Shown: piece after piece, positions 14,857-23,061 of the stretch
Position numbering within the stretch: the stretch's first letter is position 1
Layout of the letters: each line of letters opens with the position of its first letter
Assembly: GCA_004555425.1 (NCBI GenBank)
Contig: SFID01000058.1
Location: 1 to 27,112 of the forward strand
DNA length: 27,112 nucleotides
DNA from: Bacteroidales bacterium
Lineage (GTDB): Bacteria; Bacteroidota; Bacteroidia; Bacteroidales; Bacteroidaceae
Direction of reading: 5' to 3'
Made by a program: the position numbers and the translations under genes
Notes under the pieces: model-generated
Databases searched by the model: none
Told to the model about the DNA's origin: nothing
Seen by the model: the letters and a program-made list of their open reading frames with translations, nothing else

Positions 14857-16638
14857 ATGCGTCAACGCACTGGCCTCTACGCCCTCTGTATCGTCTGTTT
14901 GCTGTCGCTCTTCCTCTTCTTGGGCGACACGCTCTTCAATACGCGCGGCGAGCCCCGCGAAGCAATCGTTGCCTATTCAATGATTGAGCATGGCAACTGG
15001 ATTCTCCCCGTCAACAATGGCGACGAGATTGCCTTCAAACCGCCCCTTCTCCACTGGCTCATTGCGGGCATCAGCACCCTTGCGGGCGGTGTCAACGAAC
15101 TCACCTCGCGCCTACCCTCTGCCTTGGCTTTGAGCCTCATGACGCTGGGGGTCTATGCCTTCTATGCGCGGCGCCGCGGCGTCACGCTGGCACTGCTCAC
15201 GGCGGGCATCACGCTGGCCAACTTCGAAGTGCACCGCGCGGGCATGGCCTGCCGTGTGGACATGCTCTTGGCAGCCCTGATGGTGGGTGCGCTGCTGGCA
15301 ATGTATCGCTGGACAGAGCGCCACGAGCGCGGCATCCCCCTGCTGGCATGGCTCTGTCTGAGTGGGGCTGCCCTGACGAAGGGCCCCGTGGGCGTATTGC
15401 TGCCCTGCGCTGTGGTGGGTGTGTATCTGCTCATGCGCGGACGCGGTTTCTGGTATGCCACATGGCGACTGTCATTGCTCGCCGCCTTCTCCCTCCTGCC
15501 GCTCTTTGGATGGTATGCGCTGGCCTACGCCGAACCGCATGGCGGACAGCGTTTTCTCGACCTCATCTATGAGGAAAACGTGCTGCGTCTCCTCGGCAAG
15601 ATGACCTATGCCAGCCACATCAACCCCTGGACGTACAACGTGCAGACCGTCCTCACGGGTTTTCTTCCCTTCACCCTGATTCTGCTCCTGCTCTTGCCTG
15701 CCGGCTGTCGCCACCTGCTGGGCCGCTTTCGCCATCGCAGGAAGGACGCTGCCGCCAGCCGAGGCTGGTGGACCGCCATCGTTGAATGGTGCAAAGGTTC
15801 GTGGCAACGCCTGTGCGCAATGGACGATGCGCGGCTGTTCACCCTGCTGTCGGTGGTCATCATCTTCGTGTTCTACTGCATTCCCAAGAGCAAGCGCAGC
15901 ACCTACCTCTTGCCGCTCTACCCCTTCCTGGCCTATTATGTGGCGGAAGGCATCCTGTGGTTGCGCAACCGCCGTCCGCAGACGCTGCTACTCTTCGGCC
16001 GCATCCTTGTGGGGCTGTGCGGAGTGCTGACACTGGCCTTCCTCATCGTCAGGGCGGGATGGGTGCCCGCCACCATCTTTGGCACGGGGCGTCATGCCGC
16101 CGAGAATGCGGCCTATCTCGTGGAACTCCAAACGTCCCACCTCTCGCTGCTCCACATGGCTGCCGTCGTTGCGCCCATTGCCATGGCGGGCTATTTCCTC
16201 ATCCGCTCCACCCGCACCGAGCGCGAGCGCGAACCCCAGGCTTGGCTGCTCTGCATCGTGGGCATGACACTGTCCCTCTTCTTCGCACTGGACGGTTTTT
16301 ACCTGCCAACGGTGCTCAACGTCAAGAGCGACTATGCCATTGCGCGCCAAATTGCCAGCATCCAGCCCGCGGGCACCATCTATTCCTACCGCACAGATGT
16401 GCTCGAAGCAAACCGTATGCACCCCTTCACCATCAATTTCTATGTGGGCGACCGCATTATCCCCATCGACAAAGCACCCGAAATGCCGCTCAACGGCCTC
16501 CTCGTGACAGGCGATGACGAAATCAAGAATTTCGAGCGCGCCTATCCGCAATACACAGCCGTACCGCTGCTCGAAACAGACCATCGCAGTTGCGACGACA
16601 GGAAGAAGGTCAAGGTCTATGCCTTCACCCGCAAATAG
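14857..16638 (+). CDS. GT39/ArnT-like membrane glycosyltransferase
   Basis: A 593-residue integral membrane protein from the chosen ATG (MRQRTGLYALCIVCLL). The first periplasmic loop has the ArnT/PMT_2 signature DTLFNTRGEPREAIVAYSMIEHGNWILP, with the acidic residues expected for catalysis, and FKPPLLHWLIAG follows. About ten further hydrophobic segments and a C-terminal soluble part follow. Relatives use undecaprenyl-phosphate sugars to decorate lipid A or other envelope glycans from the periplasmic side. ATGs at 14776 and 14791 are possible, but 14857 begins directly at the first membrane helix. Neighbours downstream (OmpH-like, murI, SDR, PAP2) also concern the envelope. Sugar and acceptor are unknown. 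Confidence 0.9.
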   Translation: MRQRTGLYALCIVCLLSLFLFLGDTLFNTRGEPREAIVAYSMIEHGNWILPVNNGDEIAFKPPLLHWLIAGISTLAGGVNELTSRLPSALALSLMTLGVYAFYARRRGVTLALLTAGITLANFEVHRAGMACRVDMLLAALMVGALLAMYRWTERHERGIPLLAWLCLSGAALTKGPVGVLLPCAVVGVYLLMRGRGFWYATWRLSLLAAFSLLPLFGWYALAYAEPHGGQRFLDLIYEENVLRLLGKMTYASHINPWTYNVQTVLTGFLPFTLILLLLLPAGCRHLLGRFRHRRKDAAASRGWWTAIVEWCKGSWQRLCAMDDARLFTLLSVVIIFVFYCIPKSKRSTYLLPLYPFLAYYVAEGILWLRNRRPQTLLLFGRILVGLCGVLTLAFLIVRAGWVPATIFGTGRHAAENAAYLVELQTSHLSLLHMAAVVAPIAMAGYFLIRSTRTEREREPQAWLLCIVGMTLSLFFALDGFYLPTVLNVKSDYAIARQIASIQPAGTIYSYRTDVLEANRMHPFTINFYVGDRIIPIDKAPEMPLNGLLVTGDDEIKNFERAYPQYTAVPLLETDHRSCDDRKKVKVYAFTRK

Positions 16639-16710
16639 TCGCTCGCTACTACGCGCCCCCATGAAGGTGGCAGCACATTTCACAAAGTCCGAAAACAACA
16701 TTCATCCCCT

Positions 16711-17256
16711 ATGAAACGCAACATTCTCCTTCTCCTTCTCTCCCTGGCAGCCCTGGCCATGAGCGCACAGAGCACCATCAAGTACGGCCGCCTCGACTAC
16801 GATTCCCTGCTCACCTCTATGCCTGAATACACGCAGGTGCAGGAACAACTCAATGCCCTCCGCATGCAGTATAACAAGGAGGCTGCCTACAACGAAGCCA
16901 ACTTCAAGCGCCTCTTTGCCGACTTCCTCCAAGGGCAAAAGGACTTTCCGCAGAACATTATGCTCAAACGTCAGCGCGAACTGCAAGATGCAATGGAGAA
17001 GAGCATAGCCTTTCGCCGCTCGTGCGACAGCCTGCTCGTCAAGGCCGAAGCCGACCTCATGGCACCGCTCTACGTAAAACTGGATGCAGCCATCAAAACC
17101 GTAGGTATGGAGCGCGGCTACGAATGTATTATCAACACGGCCGCAGGCACACACCCCTTCCTCCACCCCTCAGTGACGGAAGACGCTGCTCCCTTTGTGC
17201 TCCAAAAACTGAACGCAGTAGTTACGCCGCAGTTGCAGAATCAGTCACCAAACTAA
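16711..17256 (+). CDS. OmpH/Skp-like periplasmic protein
   Basis: A 181-residue protein with a clear signal peptide (MKRNILLLLLSLAALAMSAQ, cleavage near 19-20). The rest, STIKYGRLDYDSLLTSMPEY and a long charged helical stretch, matches the Skp/OmpH pattern: a short N-terminal strand, then a coiled-coil arm, then a C-terminal strand region. Skp-type chaperones hold unfolded outer-membrane proteins in the periplasm. In Bacteroidales ompH-like genes often sit next to murI, as here (murI starts 49 bases later). Family assignment is good, the chaperone role is by analogy. Confidence 0.8.
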   Translation: MKRNILLLLLSLAALAMSAQSTIKYGRLDYDSLLTSMPEYTQVQEQLNALRMQYNKEAAYNEANFKRLFADFLQGQKDFPQNIMLKRQRELQDAMEKSIAFRRSCDSLLVKAEADLMAPLYVKLDAAIKTVGMERGYECIINTAAGTHPFLHPSVTEDAAPFVLQKLNAVVTPQLQNQSPN

Positions 17257-17304
17257 TTCCTAATTCCTAATTCCTAATTGGATAAGACTCCTAACTCCTA
17301 ACTA
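17251..17304. repeat. Short degenerate tandem repeat between ompH-like gene and murI
   Basis: Units of CTAATTC (three to four) are followed by CTAACTC units, filling the gap to the murI start. Likely slippage-born; it may vary in length between strains. Confidence 0.7.
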
Positions 17305-17305
17305 A

Positions 17306-18136
17306 ATGTCCCCCATAGGCATCTTCGATTCCGGCTATGGCGGCCTGACCATCCTGCGCCAGATACGCCAACTAATGCCCCAGTATGATTATCTCTACTT
17401 GGGCGACAACGCTCGCGCGCCTTATGGCGGCCATTCCTTCGAGGTCATCTACGAATACACCTGGCAGGCCGTGCGCGCCCTGTTCCAGCGCGGTTGTCCG
17501 CTCGTCATCCTTGCTTGCAATACGGCCTCGGCGCGCGCCCTCCGCACCATTCAGCGGGAAAATCTTGAGCAATACGATGCCACGCGCCGCGTGCTCGGCG
17601 TCATCCATCCCACAGTTGAGACCGTTTGCCAACTCACCGAAACCAAACACGTGGGACTGCTCGGCACCGTCGGCACAGTCAGTTCGGGTTCCTACGAGAT
17701 GGAACTCCATAAACTCGACCCCGCCATCCACGTCACAGGCATGGCCTGCCCGATGTGGGTGCCCCTGGTCGAGAATTTTGAGTACGACTCGCCGGGCGCC
17801 GACTACTTTGTCAAGAAGCGCATTGAGGGAATCATGCAGGCCGACCCGCAGATTGACACCCTCATCCTCGGATGCACGCACTATCCCCTCTTGATGGAGA
17901 AAATCATCAAGTATGTGCCGCAGGGCGTTCGCATCGTGCCGCAGGGCGAATACGTAGCCCAAAAATTGGAGGACTATCTCCACCGCCACCCCGATATGCA
18001 GGCACGCATCAGCCGCGGAGCCTCCACGCGCTACCTCACCACCGAAAGCGCAGAGAAATTCCAAGAGTCGGCCACCCTCTTCATGCACGAACCAGGACTC
18101 GTGGCCGAACGCATTGACATCAACAATCCTTCATGA
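17306..18136 (+). CDS. murI: Glutamate racemase
   Basis: A 276-residue enzyme that converts L- to D-glutamate for peptidoglycan. The N-terminal GIFDSGYGGLT places D8 and S9. The two catalytic cysteines are C71 in LACNTASA and C190 in LGCTHYPLL, and the latter is followed by the expected T-H. The motif LGDNARAPYG is at about 32-41. The length is normal. The stop overlaps the start of the next gene (ATGA at 18133-18136), which couples it to the SDR gene. Confidence 0.96.
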   Translation: MSPIGIFDSGYGGLTILRQIRQLMPQYDYLYLGDNARAPYGGHSFEVIYEYTWQAVRALFQRGCPLVILACNTASARALRTIQRENLEQYDATRRVLGVIHPTVETVCQLTETKHVGLLGTVGTVSSGSYEMELHKLDPAIHVTGMACPMWVPLVENFEYDSPGADYFVKKRIEGIMQADPQIDTLILGCTHYPLLMEKIIKYVPQGVRIVPQGEYVAQKLEDYLHRHPDMQARISRGASTRYLTTESAEKFQESATLFMHEPGLVAERIDINNPS

Positions 18137-19176
18137 AAATCCTCATCACAGGAGCCAGCGGCTTCATCGGCAGTTACCTGGTTGAGGAAGCCCTCAACGC
18201 AGGTATGGAGGTGTGGGCCGCCGTGCGCCAGTCTAGCAGCCGACAATACTTGCAGGATTCCCGCATCCGCTTCTTCCACCTCGACCTGCGCAGCGACGAA
18301 GCCCTCGCGACTTCTCTCGACAACCATGTCGGCACACACGGCCCTTGGGACTACGTGGTCCACGCCGCTGGTGCCACGAAATGTCGCACCACTGACGACT
18401 TCCGCCGCATCAATACGGAGGGAACGCTGCGCCTGGCCCGTCTGCTCGTTGAGCGTGGAGCATTGCGCAGCCGCTTCGTATTTATCAGTTCGCTGAGCAT
18501 TGTTGGCGCAGTGGCCGATACGCCAGCCGAACCATCCGCCGCCCAGCCCAAGGGCCTCTATGGCTATCCGCTCATCACGGACACCGACACGCCGCAACCC
18601 AATACGGCCTACGGAAAGTCCAAATGGGAGGCCGAACAATCGCTGGCCGACATCGCAGGCCTGGACTACGTCATTCTGCGTCCTACGGGCGTTTACGGTC
18701 CGCGCGAACGCGACTATTTCCTCATGGCCAAAAGCATCTGCCAACACGTTGACTTTGCCGTGGGCTACCGTCCGCAGGCCCTCACCTTTATCTACGTGAA
18801 GGACCTCGTGCAAGCCGCCCTCCTGGCCCTCAACCACGGCGAGAGCGGCCGCGCCTACTTCCTTACGGACGGCGGAGCCTATCCGAGCCGCGCCTTCAGC
18901 GACCTGCTGCAAAAAGAACTCGGCGTGCGGGGCGTCCTCCACGTCAAAGCACCGCTCTGGGTGCTTCGCGTGGTCAGCAGCATCGCCAGAAAAATTGCCG
19001 CCCTCCGAGGAAAAACCTCCACACTCAATCCCGACAAGTACCAAATCATGAAGCAGCGCAACTGGCAGTGCGACATTTCTGCCGCTCGCCGCGAACTGGG
19101 CTACGAACCGCAATATCCGTTGGAGCGCGGCGTGCGCGAAGCCGTTGAATGGTACAAAGCGGCGGGCTGGTTGTAG
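18133..19176 (+). CDS. Extended SDR: NAD(P)-dependent epimerase/dehydratase family
   Basis: A 347-residue Rossmann enzyme with GASGFIG at residues 7-13, VVHAAGATKC at about 75-84, a serine pair (ISSLS, 118-122) and the YGKSK active-site motif (Y160, K164). The PTGVYGPRE and FIYVKDLVQA stretches are typical of sugar epimerases and of 3-beta-HSD-like reductases. In Bacteroidetes and Caulobacter some proteins annotated this way are 3-ketosphinganine reductases (CerR). Because the next gene is PAP2/AUR1-like, a sphingolipid role is a reasonable guess, but sugar-nucleotide metabolism is just as possible. It overlaps murI by four bases. Confidence 0.88.
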   Translation: MKILITGASGFIGSYLVEEALNAGMEVWAAVRQSSSRQYLQDSRIRFFHLDLRSDEALATSLDNHVGTHGPWDYVVHAAGATKCRTTDDFRRINTEGTLRLARLLVERGALRSRFVFISSLSIVGAVADTPAEPSAAQPKGLYGYPLITDTDTPQPNTAYGKSKWEAEQSLADIAGLDYVILRPTGVYGPRERDYFLMAKSICQHVDFAVGYRPQALTFIYVKDLVQAALLALNHGESGRAYFLTDGGAYPSRAFSDLLQKELGVRGVLHVKAPLWVLRVVSSIARKIAALRGKTSTLNPDKYQIMKQRNWQCDISAARRELGYEPQYPLERGVREAVEWYKAAGWL

Positions 19177-19242
19177 ACATACGGCCACAGACTAACGACA
19201 CCCTTGCACACGCAAGAGGCATCCATAAATACCCAACATTCT

Positions 19243-20250
19243 ATGAAATATCTCCTGCCCACCGAATGGGCAACACTCCTATATATAATACTCACCACCC
19301 TCTTTGCTTGTTTCCTCTGGCCGCAGATGGCCAACCCCATGGCAATACTGACCACTCGCCTCTGCGTTCTCGTGGTGATGGCCACGCTCATCCTGATTTA
19401 CCGCTGGCGGCCCAATATATGGACACGTCTGTTTCGGCATTTTTTTCCCTTGACACTGCTCGGCGTGTGGTATCCCGAGACCTACGAGTTCTGTCGCTGT
19501 TTTCCCTATCTCGACCATCTGTTTGCCCAGGCCGACCAGTCGTTTTTCGGTTGCCAACCCTCGTTGCTCTTCAGCCAATGGCTGGACGGCAAGGTATGGA
19601 GCGAACTCTTCCATCTGGGCTATTGGGCATACTATCCCATGATAGTGGTAACCGTATTTGGCCCGCTGGGCCCGTTTCTCAACCGCCGGCAGACTCCCGC
19701 CTACTACGGGGAAGCACTCGCCACGTGCAACCGCACAGGATTCGTCGTACTCGCGTCGTTCTTCCTCTACTACTTGATCTACATCTTCGTGCCAGTGGCC
19801 GGTCCGCATTGCTATTTCCACGCACTGGGCGTTGAAGCCGCAATGCGGGGCGAGTTTGCCGACCTTGGCAACTACTTTGCCACACACACCGCTATGATGG
19901 ACCTGCCCGGCCCCGACGGAATTTTCCGCAGCTGGGTCGAAATGGCGCACCAGAGCGGGGAATGTCCGACAGCTGCTTTCCCTTCCTCGCACGTGGGCAT
20001 AGCCACCATCTTGATGCTGATACAATGGAGAAACAAGAATCGCCTTGATTTCTGCCTCCTCATCCCCTTCTACGTTTTCCTGTGCGGCGCCACGGTCTAT
20101 ATACGTGCCCACTATCTTGTGGATGTCTTTGGCGGATTTGCCACGGCCTTTGCTTTCTACTACCTCTGCAACGCCATCTACGACCGTTTCTTCGCCAAGC
20201 AGCATTCCTTCCTCACTTGTCAATCATCCAATAATACCATACCATCATGA
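19243..20250 (+). CDS. PAP2/AUR1-like membrane phosphatase or phosphotransferase
   Basis: A 335-residue protein with several membrane helices. The second half has PTAAFPSSHVGIATIL (SSH at 248-250) and IRAHYLVDVFGG with H290 and D294, the two catalytic PAP2 motifs. The arginine lies two residues before H290 rather than six, and GPHCYF precedes the catalytic part, which recalls AUR1-like inositol phosphorylceramide synthases more than plain phosphatases. The substrate is likely a lipid phosphate or lipid head group on the outer face of the inner membrane. ATG at 19243 is chosen over one 13 codons upstream because it begins at the first hydrophobic stretch. The stop overlaps the peptidase start (ATGA at 20247). 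Confidence 0.85.
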   Translation: MKYLLPTEWATLLYIILTTLFACFLWPQMANPMAILTTRLCVLVVMATLILIYRWRPNIWTRLFRHFFPLTLLGVWYPETYEFCRCFPYLDHLFAQADQSFFGCQPSLLFSQWLDGKVWSELFHLGYWAYYPMIVVTVFGPLGPFLNRRQTPAYYGEALATCNRTGFVVLASFFLYYLIYIFVPVAGPHCYFHALGVEAAMRGEFADLGNYFATHTAMMDLPGPDGIFRSWVEMAHQSGECPTAAFPSSHVGIATILMLIQWRNKNRLDFCLLIPFYVFLCGATVYIRAHYLVDVFGGFATAFAFYYLCNAIYDRFFAKQHSFLTCQSSNNTIPS

Positions 20251-21656
20251 AAAAAGTCATTCTCTCACTCCTCCTGGCCTGTCCCATTCTCACAATGACG
20301 GCACAGCGCAACATTACAACGGGCGGCGGCATCTCCGACCAAATGTTGCAGGAAATCAAGCAGGCCCAGCGCCAAACGGCCACCGCCGACCGCGCCCTGC
20401 GCAACGCCCTGGCAGGCACGGCCATCAACACCCTGGCCACCAATCCCAACAATCCTGCCACCAACGACAAGTATTTCTCCCACTCTGTCCCCTCCAAGGG
20501 CATCACCGACCAGGAATCCTCTGGCCGCTGCTGGCTTTTCACTGGCCTCAACGTGCTGCGCGCCCGCATGATTAAGGAGTACAATCTCGGTGCCTTCCAG
20601 TTCTCGCAAGCCTATTGCTTCTTCTACGACCAACTGGAGAAGTCCAACCTTTTCCTCCAGGCTGTCATCGACGGCGCTAAGAAGCCCATGGACGACAAGC
20701 TCAACGACTGGCTCTTCCACAATCCGCTGAGCGATGGCGGTACGTTCTGCGGCGTGCAGGATGTCGTGATGAAATACGGTGTAGTGCCTGCCGAAATCAT
20801 GCCCGAGACTTACAACGCCAACAATACCTCGCGTATGTCCTCCATCCTCCAGTTGAAACTCCGCCAGTGGGGACTCGAACTCCGCCAAGCCGTGGAGAAA
20901 GGCGAAAAGCCCGCGCAGATTCAAAAGCGCAAGACTGCGATGCTCGCCACCGTCTATCACATCCTCAGTATCTGCCTCGGCGAACCGCCCACACAGTTCA
21001 CCTGGACCATGAAGGACGCCAGCGGAAAACCCATCTCCACCAAGGAATACACGCCCCAGTCGTTCTATCAAGAGTATATCGGCATTGACCTCAAGAACAA
21101 CTACGTTCTACTCATGAACGACCCCTCGCGCCCCTACCACAAGACTTACACCATCGACATGGACCGCCACTCATACGATGGCACGCAATGGACCTTCCTC
21201 AACCTGCCGATGGAGGAAATCAAGCCCCTAGCCATTGCCTCCATTAAGGATTCCACGATGATGTACTCCAGTTGCGACGTTGGCAAATGCTACAACTCGA
21301 AAACGGGCGTCCTCTCCCTCGACAACTATGACTACGCCTCGCTCTTCGGCACGGATTTCCCGATGAACAAGGCCGACCGCATCCGCACCTTCGCCTCTGC
21401 CTCCAGCCACGCCATGACGCTCATGGCCGTTGACCTCGATGCCAACGACAAGCCCACCAAATGGAAGGTGGAGAACTCCTGGGGAGCCAACAGCGGCGTA
21501 GCGGGCCACCTCATCATGACCGACGGCTGGTTCGACGAATATATGTTCCGCGTAGTTGTAGATAAGAAGTACGTCCCCGAGAATATTCTGAAGCTATCCC
21601 AGCAAAAGCCCATCCTGCTGCCTGCCTGGGACCCCCTATTTGCCGAGGATAAATAG
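20247..21656 (+). CDS. Secreted C1B-family (bleomycin hydrolase-like) cysteine peptidase
   Basis: A 469-residue papain-fold peptidase of family C1B with a signal peptide (MKKVILSLLLACPILTMTAQ). The catalytic site is complete: Q89 (oxyanion hole), C95 in SSGRCWLFTG, H388 in SSHAMTL and N410 in KVENSWG. Cytoplasmic members trim short peptides as hexamers; Bacteroidales keep secreted versions like this one, probably periplasmic aminopeptidases for peptide use. It overlaps the PAP2 gene by four bases, so it is the last gene of that run. A terminator hairpin follows at 21761-21796. Confidence 0.93.
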   Translation: MKKVILSLLLACPILTMTAQRNITTGGGISDQMLQEIKQAQRQTATADRALRNALAGTAINTLATNPNNPATNDKYFSHSVPSKGITDQESSGRCWLFTGLNVLRARMIKEYNLGAFQFSQAYCFFYDQLEKSNLFLQAVIDGAKKPMDDKLNDWLFHNPLSDGGTFCGVQDVVMKYGVVPAEIMPETYNANNTSRMSSILQLKLRQWGLELRQAVEKGEKPAQIQKRKTAMLATVYHILSICLGEPPTQFTWTMKDASGKPISTKEYTPQSFYQEYIGIDLKNNYVLLMNDPSRPYHKTYTIDMDRHSYDGTQWTFLNLPMEEIKPLAIASIKDSTMMYSSCDVGKCYNSKTGVLSLDNYDYASLFGTDFPMNKADRIRTFASASSHAMTLMAVDLDANDKPTKWKVENSWGANSGVAGHLIMTDGWFDEYMFRVVVDKKYVPENILKLSQQKPILLPAWDPLFAEDK

Positions 21657-21760
21657 GGGCAGGCTGCGGAAGAAGGGAGGCCGCTGCGCCCTTCGCCCGC
21701 CTACCTGTGTGCTCTGCGCTTGGGGCGCAAGCTTTTAGCCCAAGGCGCAGCGAATAGCCA

Positions 21761-21796
21761 AAAACGAGGAGAGAGCCCCGGCTCCCTCCTCGTTTT
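21761..21796 (+). terminator. Terminator after the C1B peptidase gene
   Basis: AAAACGAGGAG pairs with CTCCTCGTTTT, with an inner AGCC/GGCT helix, and the 3' arm ends in TTTT. Confidence 0.75.
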
Positions 21797-21799
21797 CTA

Positions 21800-21877
21800 T
21801 AAAGGTAGGTTCTATAAATTAGTCTCCAAGGTTGGTTGGTGTTTTTATTTGGCTTGGATGTCTTTCCGCCTCTCGCA
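21800..21877 (+). repeat. 80-base dispersed repeat, copy 2
   Basis: It matches the reverse complement of 14580-14660: both outer thirds are well conserved and the middle differs. It lies between a terminator and the ECF sigma gene. Confidence 0.8.
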
Positions 21878-21961
21878 CCGTATCTTTTTGTTTTTCATTC
21901 AGTCACGTAGCCCGCTACGCTCCTTCATGGAAAACAAAAACCTACCAGTGTATAGGGTAAC

Positions 21962-22450
21962 ATGAGAATAGAAGAATTTGAGAAACTGGCACCCGACCTG
22001 CGCCAACAGATGTTGCGCATAGGCCAAGATTTCTTCGGCAACCAGCAGGATGCCGAGGACGTGGCACAGGAGGGCCTCATACGCCTTTGGACATACTGTG
22101 AGCGGTTGGATGCCAGTTTTACCCTCTCGCCTCTCGCCATCAAGGTGGCCAAGAATATCTGCATCGACCTCTACAAAAGCCGACGAGCGGAGACCGCCGA
22201 ACTCCAAACGGACATTCCCGCACAGCCCTCCTACAACGCCGATGCCCGCCTAGCCACACAGGAAAACCTCCACCGCATCGAAAGCGCCCTAGATACCCTC
22301 CCGCCGCACGAGGCCAAGCTATTCCGAAAACGCCATTTCGAGGAAAAAACCAACGATGAGATTGTACAAGAAACGGGCCTACCCCTGACGTCCGTCAAAA
22401 GCATTCTTTCCAGAGCCAAAGCCAAACTCAAAAAACGCCTACTGTCATGA
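21962..22450 (+). CDS. ECF-type RNA polymerase sigma-70 factor
   Basis: A 162-residue protein with sigma region 2 (GNQQDAEDVAQEGLIRLWTY at about 24-43, then VAKNICIDLYKSRR) and region 4 (ALDTLPPHEAKLFRKRHFEEKTNDEIVQETGLPLTSVKSILSRAKAKLKKRL) with its helix-turn-helix. It directs RNA polymerase to a small regulon, commonly including its own promoter. The stop overlaps the next gene's start (ATGA at 22447-22450). A membrane protein follows rather than a standard FecR-type anti-sigma factor and SusCD pair, so this is not a typical polysaccharide-utilisation sigma locus. Confidence 0.92.
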   Translation: MRIEEFEKLAPDLRQQMLRIGQDFFGNQQDAEDVAQEGLIRLWTYCERLDASFTLSPLAIKVAKNICIDLYKSRRAETAELQTDIPAQPSYNADARLATQENLHRIESALDTLPPHEAKLFRKRHFEEKTNDEIVQETGLPLTSVKSILSRAKAKLKKRLLS

Positions 22451-23061
22451 AGCATCCCATCTCCCAAGAAGAACTCTACCAGCAGTTTCTCGACGAACTG
22501 CAACCAGGCGCAGACGAATACGACCGCATGATGCAGGCAGGCAAGAATCCCGCTGCACAACGCCGTCCGCGTCGCCTCCTCCCGCGCATCACTGTAGCAC
22601 ACATCACCCCCGCTCGCGTCGTCGCTGCTGCCTGTCTGCTAGTGGCCGCTACAGCCCTAACATGGATATGTTGGCAGTCAGACCATCCCAACCAACAGCA
22701 ACCCATGGCACAGGCCAGCCAACAGCCCACCCCGAAAGCAACCAAGCAACCACCGCCCTCGCCCAAGCAAAAACCAACCACCACATCCGCCCCAACAGAG
22801 ACGCTTCCTGCGCCAACCGCTCCAAGAACAGCCCTCCTAGCCTCCCCATCCCCTCAACCGCAAGCACAGGCCGCCAACGCCCATCCGCCCATTACCGAGC
22901 AAGCCCCAAGGCAGCCAGACCCCAAGGAGGTTGAAAAGCAAAAGGCCATCCTAGAAAAAGACCTCGAGCGCGCTCTCCTCGAAAGGCAAATCGGCAGAGA
23001 AATCATAGCGCGCTCCATCAAGAAAGTAGAACAACCCCAATCCATACTATGTACAATATGA
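22447..23061 (+). CDS. One-TM proline-rich protein, candidate anti-sigma factor
   Basis: The family is not recognised. The 204-residue protein has a cytoplasmic N-terminus (about 1-55, SQEELYQQFLDEL then an arginine-rich patch RRPRRLLPR), a single membrane helix at about 57-76, a long Pro/Gln/Ala/Thr linker (about 80-150) and a charged helical end (KEVEKQKAILEKDLERALLERQ). The position, overlapping the sigma gene by four bases and with a cytoplasmic segment plus one TM helix, is what is expected of an anti-sigma factor, but no zinc-binding anti-sigma motif is seen. The linker could span the periplasm. Confidence 0.75.
   Translation: MKHPISQEELYQQFLDELQPGADEYDRMMQAGKNPAAQRRPRRLLPRITVAHITPARVVAAACLLVAATALTWICWQSDHPNQQQPMAQASQQPTPKATKQPPPSPKQKPTTTSAPTETLPAPTAPRTALLASPSPQPQAQAANAHPPITEQAPRQPDPKEVEKQKAILEKDLERALLERQIGREIIARSIKKVEQPQSILCTI

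Larger units (their letters stand above)
21657..21961. other. Gene-free region of about 300 bases
   Basis: It contains the terminator at 21761-21796, copy 2 of the 80-base dispersed repeat (21800-21877) and a near-consensus -7 box TATCTTTT at 21881-21888 (one mismatch to TATCTTTG) that may serve the sigma-factor gene. Short open frames crossing it are repeat translations, not genes. Confidence 0.7.

Noticed and set aside
18031..19188. A 385-codon minus-strand open frame
   Set aside because: Antisense of the SDR gene, which has intact Rossmann and YxxxK motifs.
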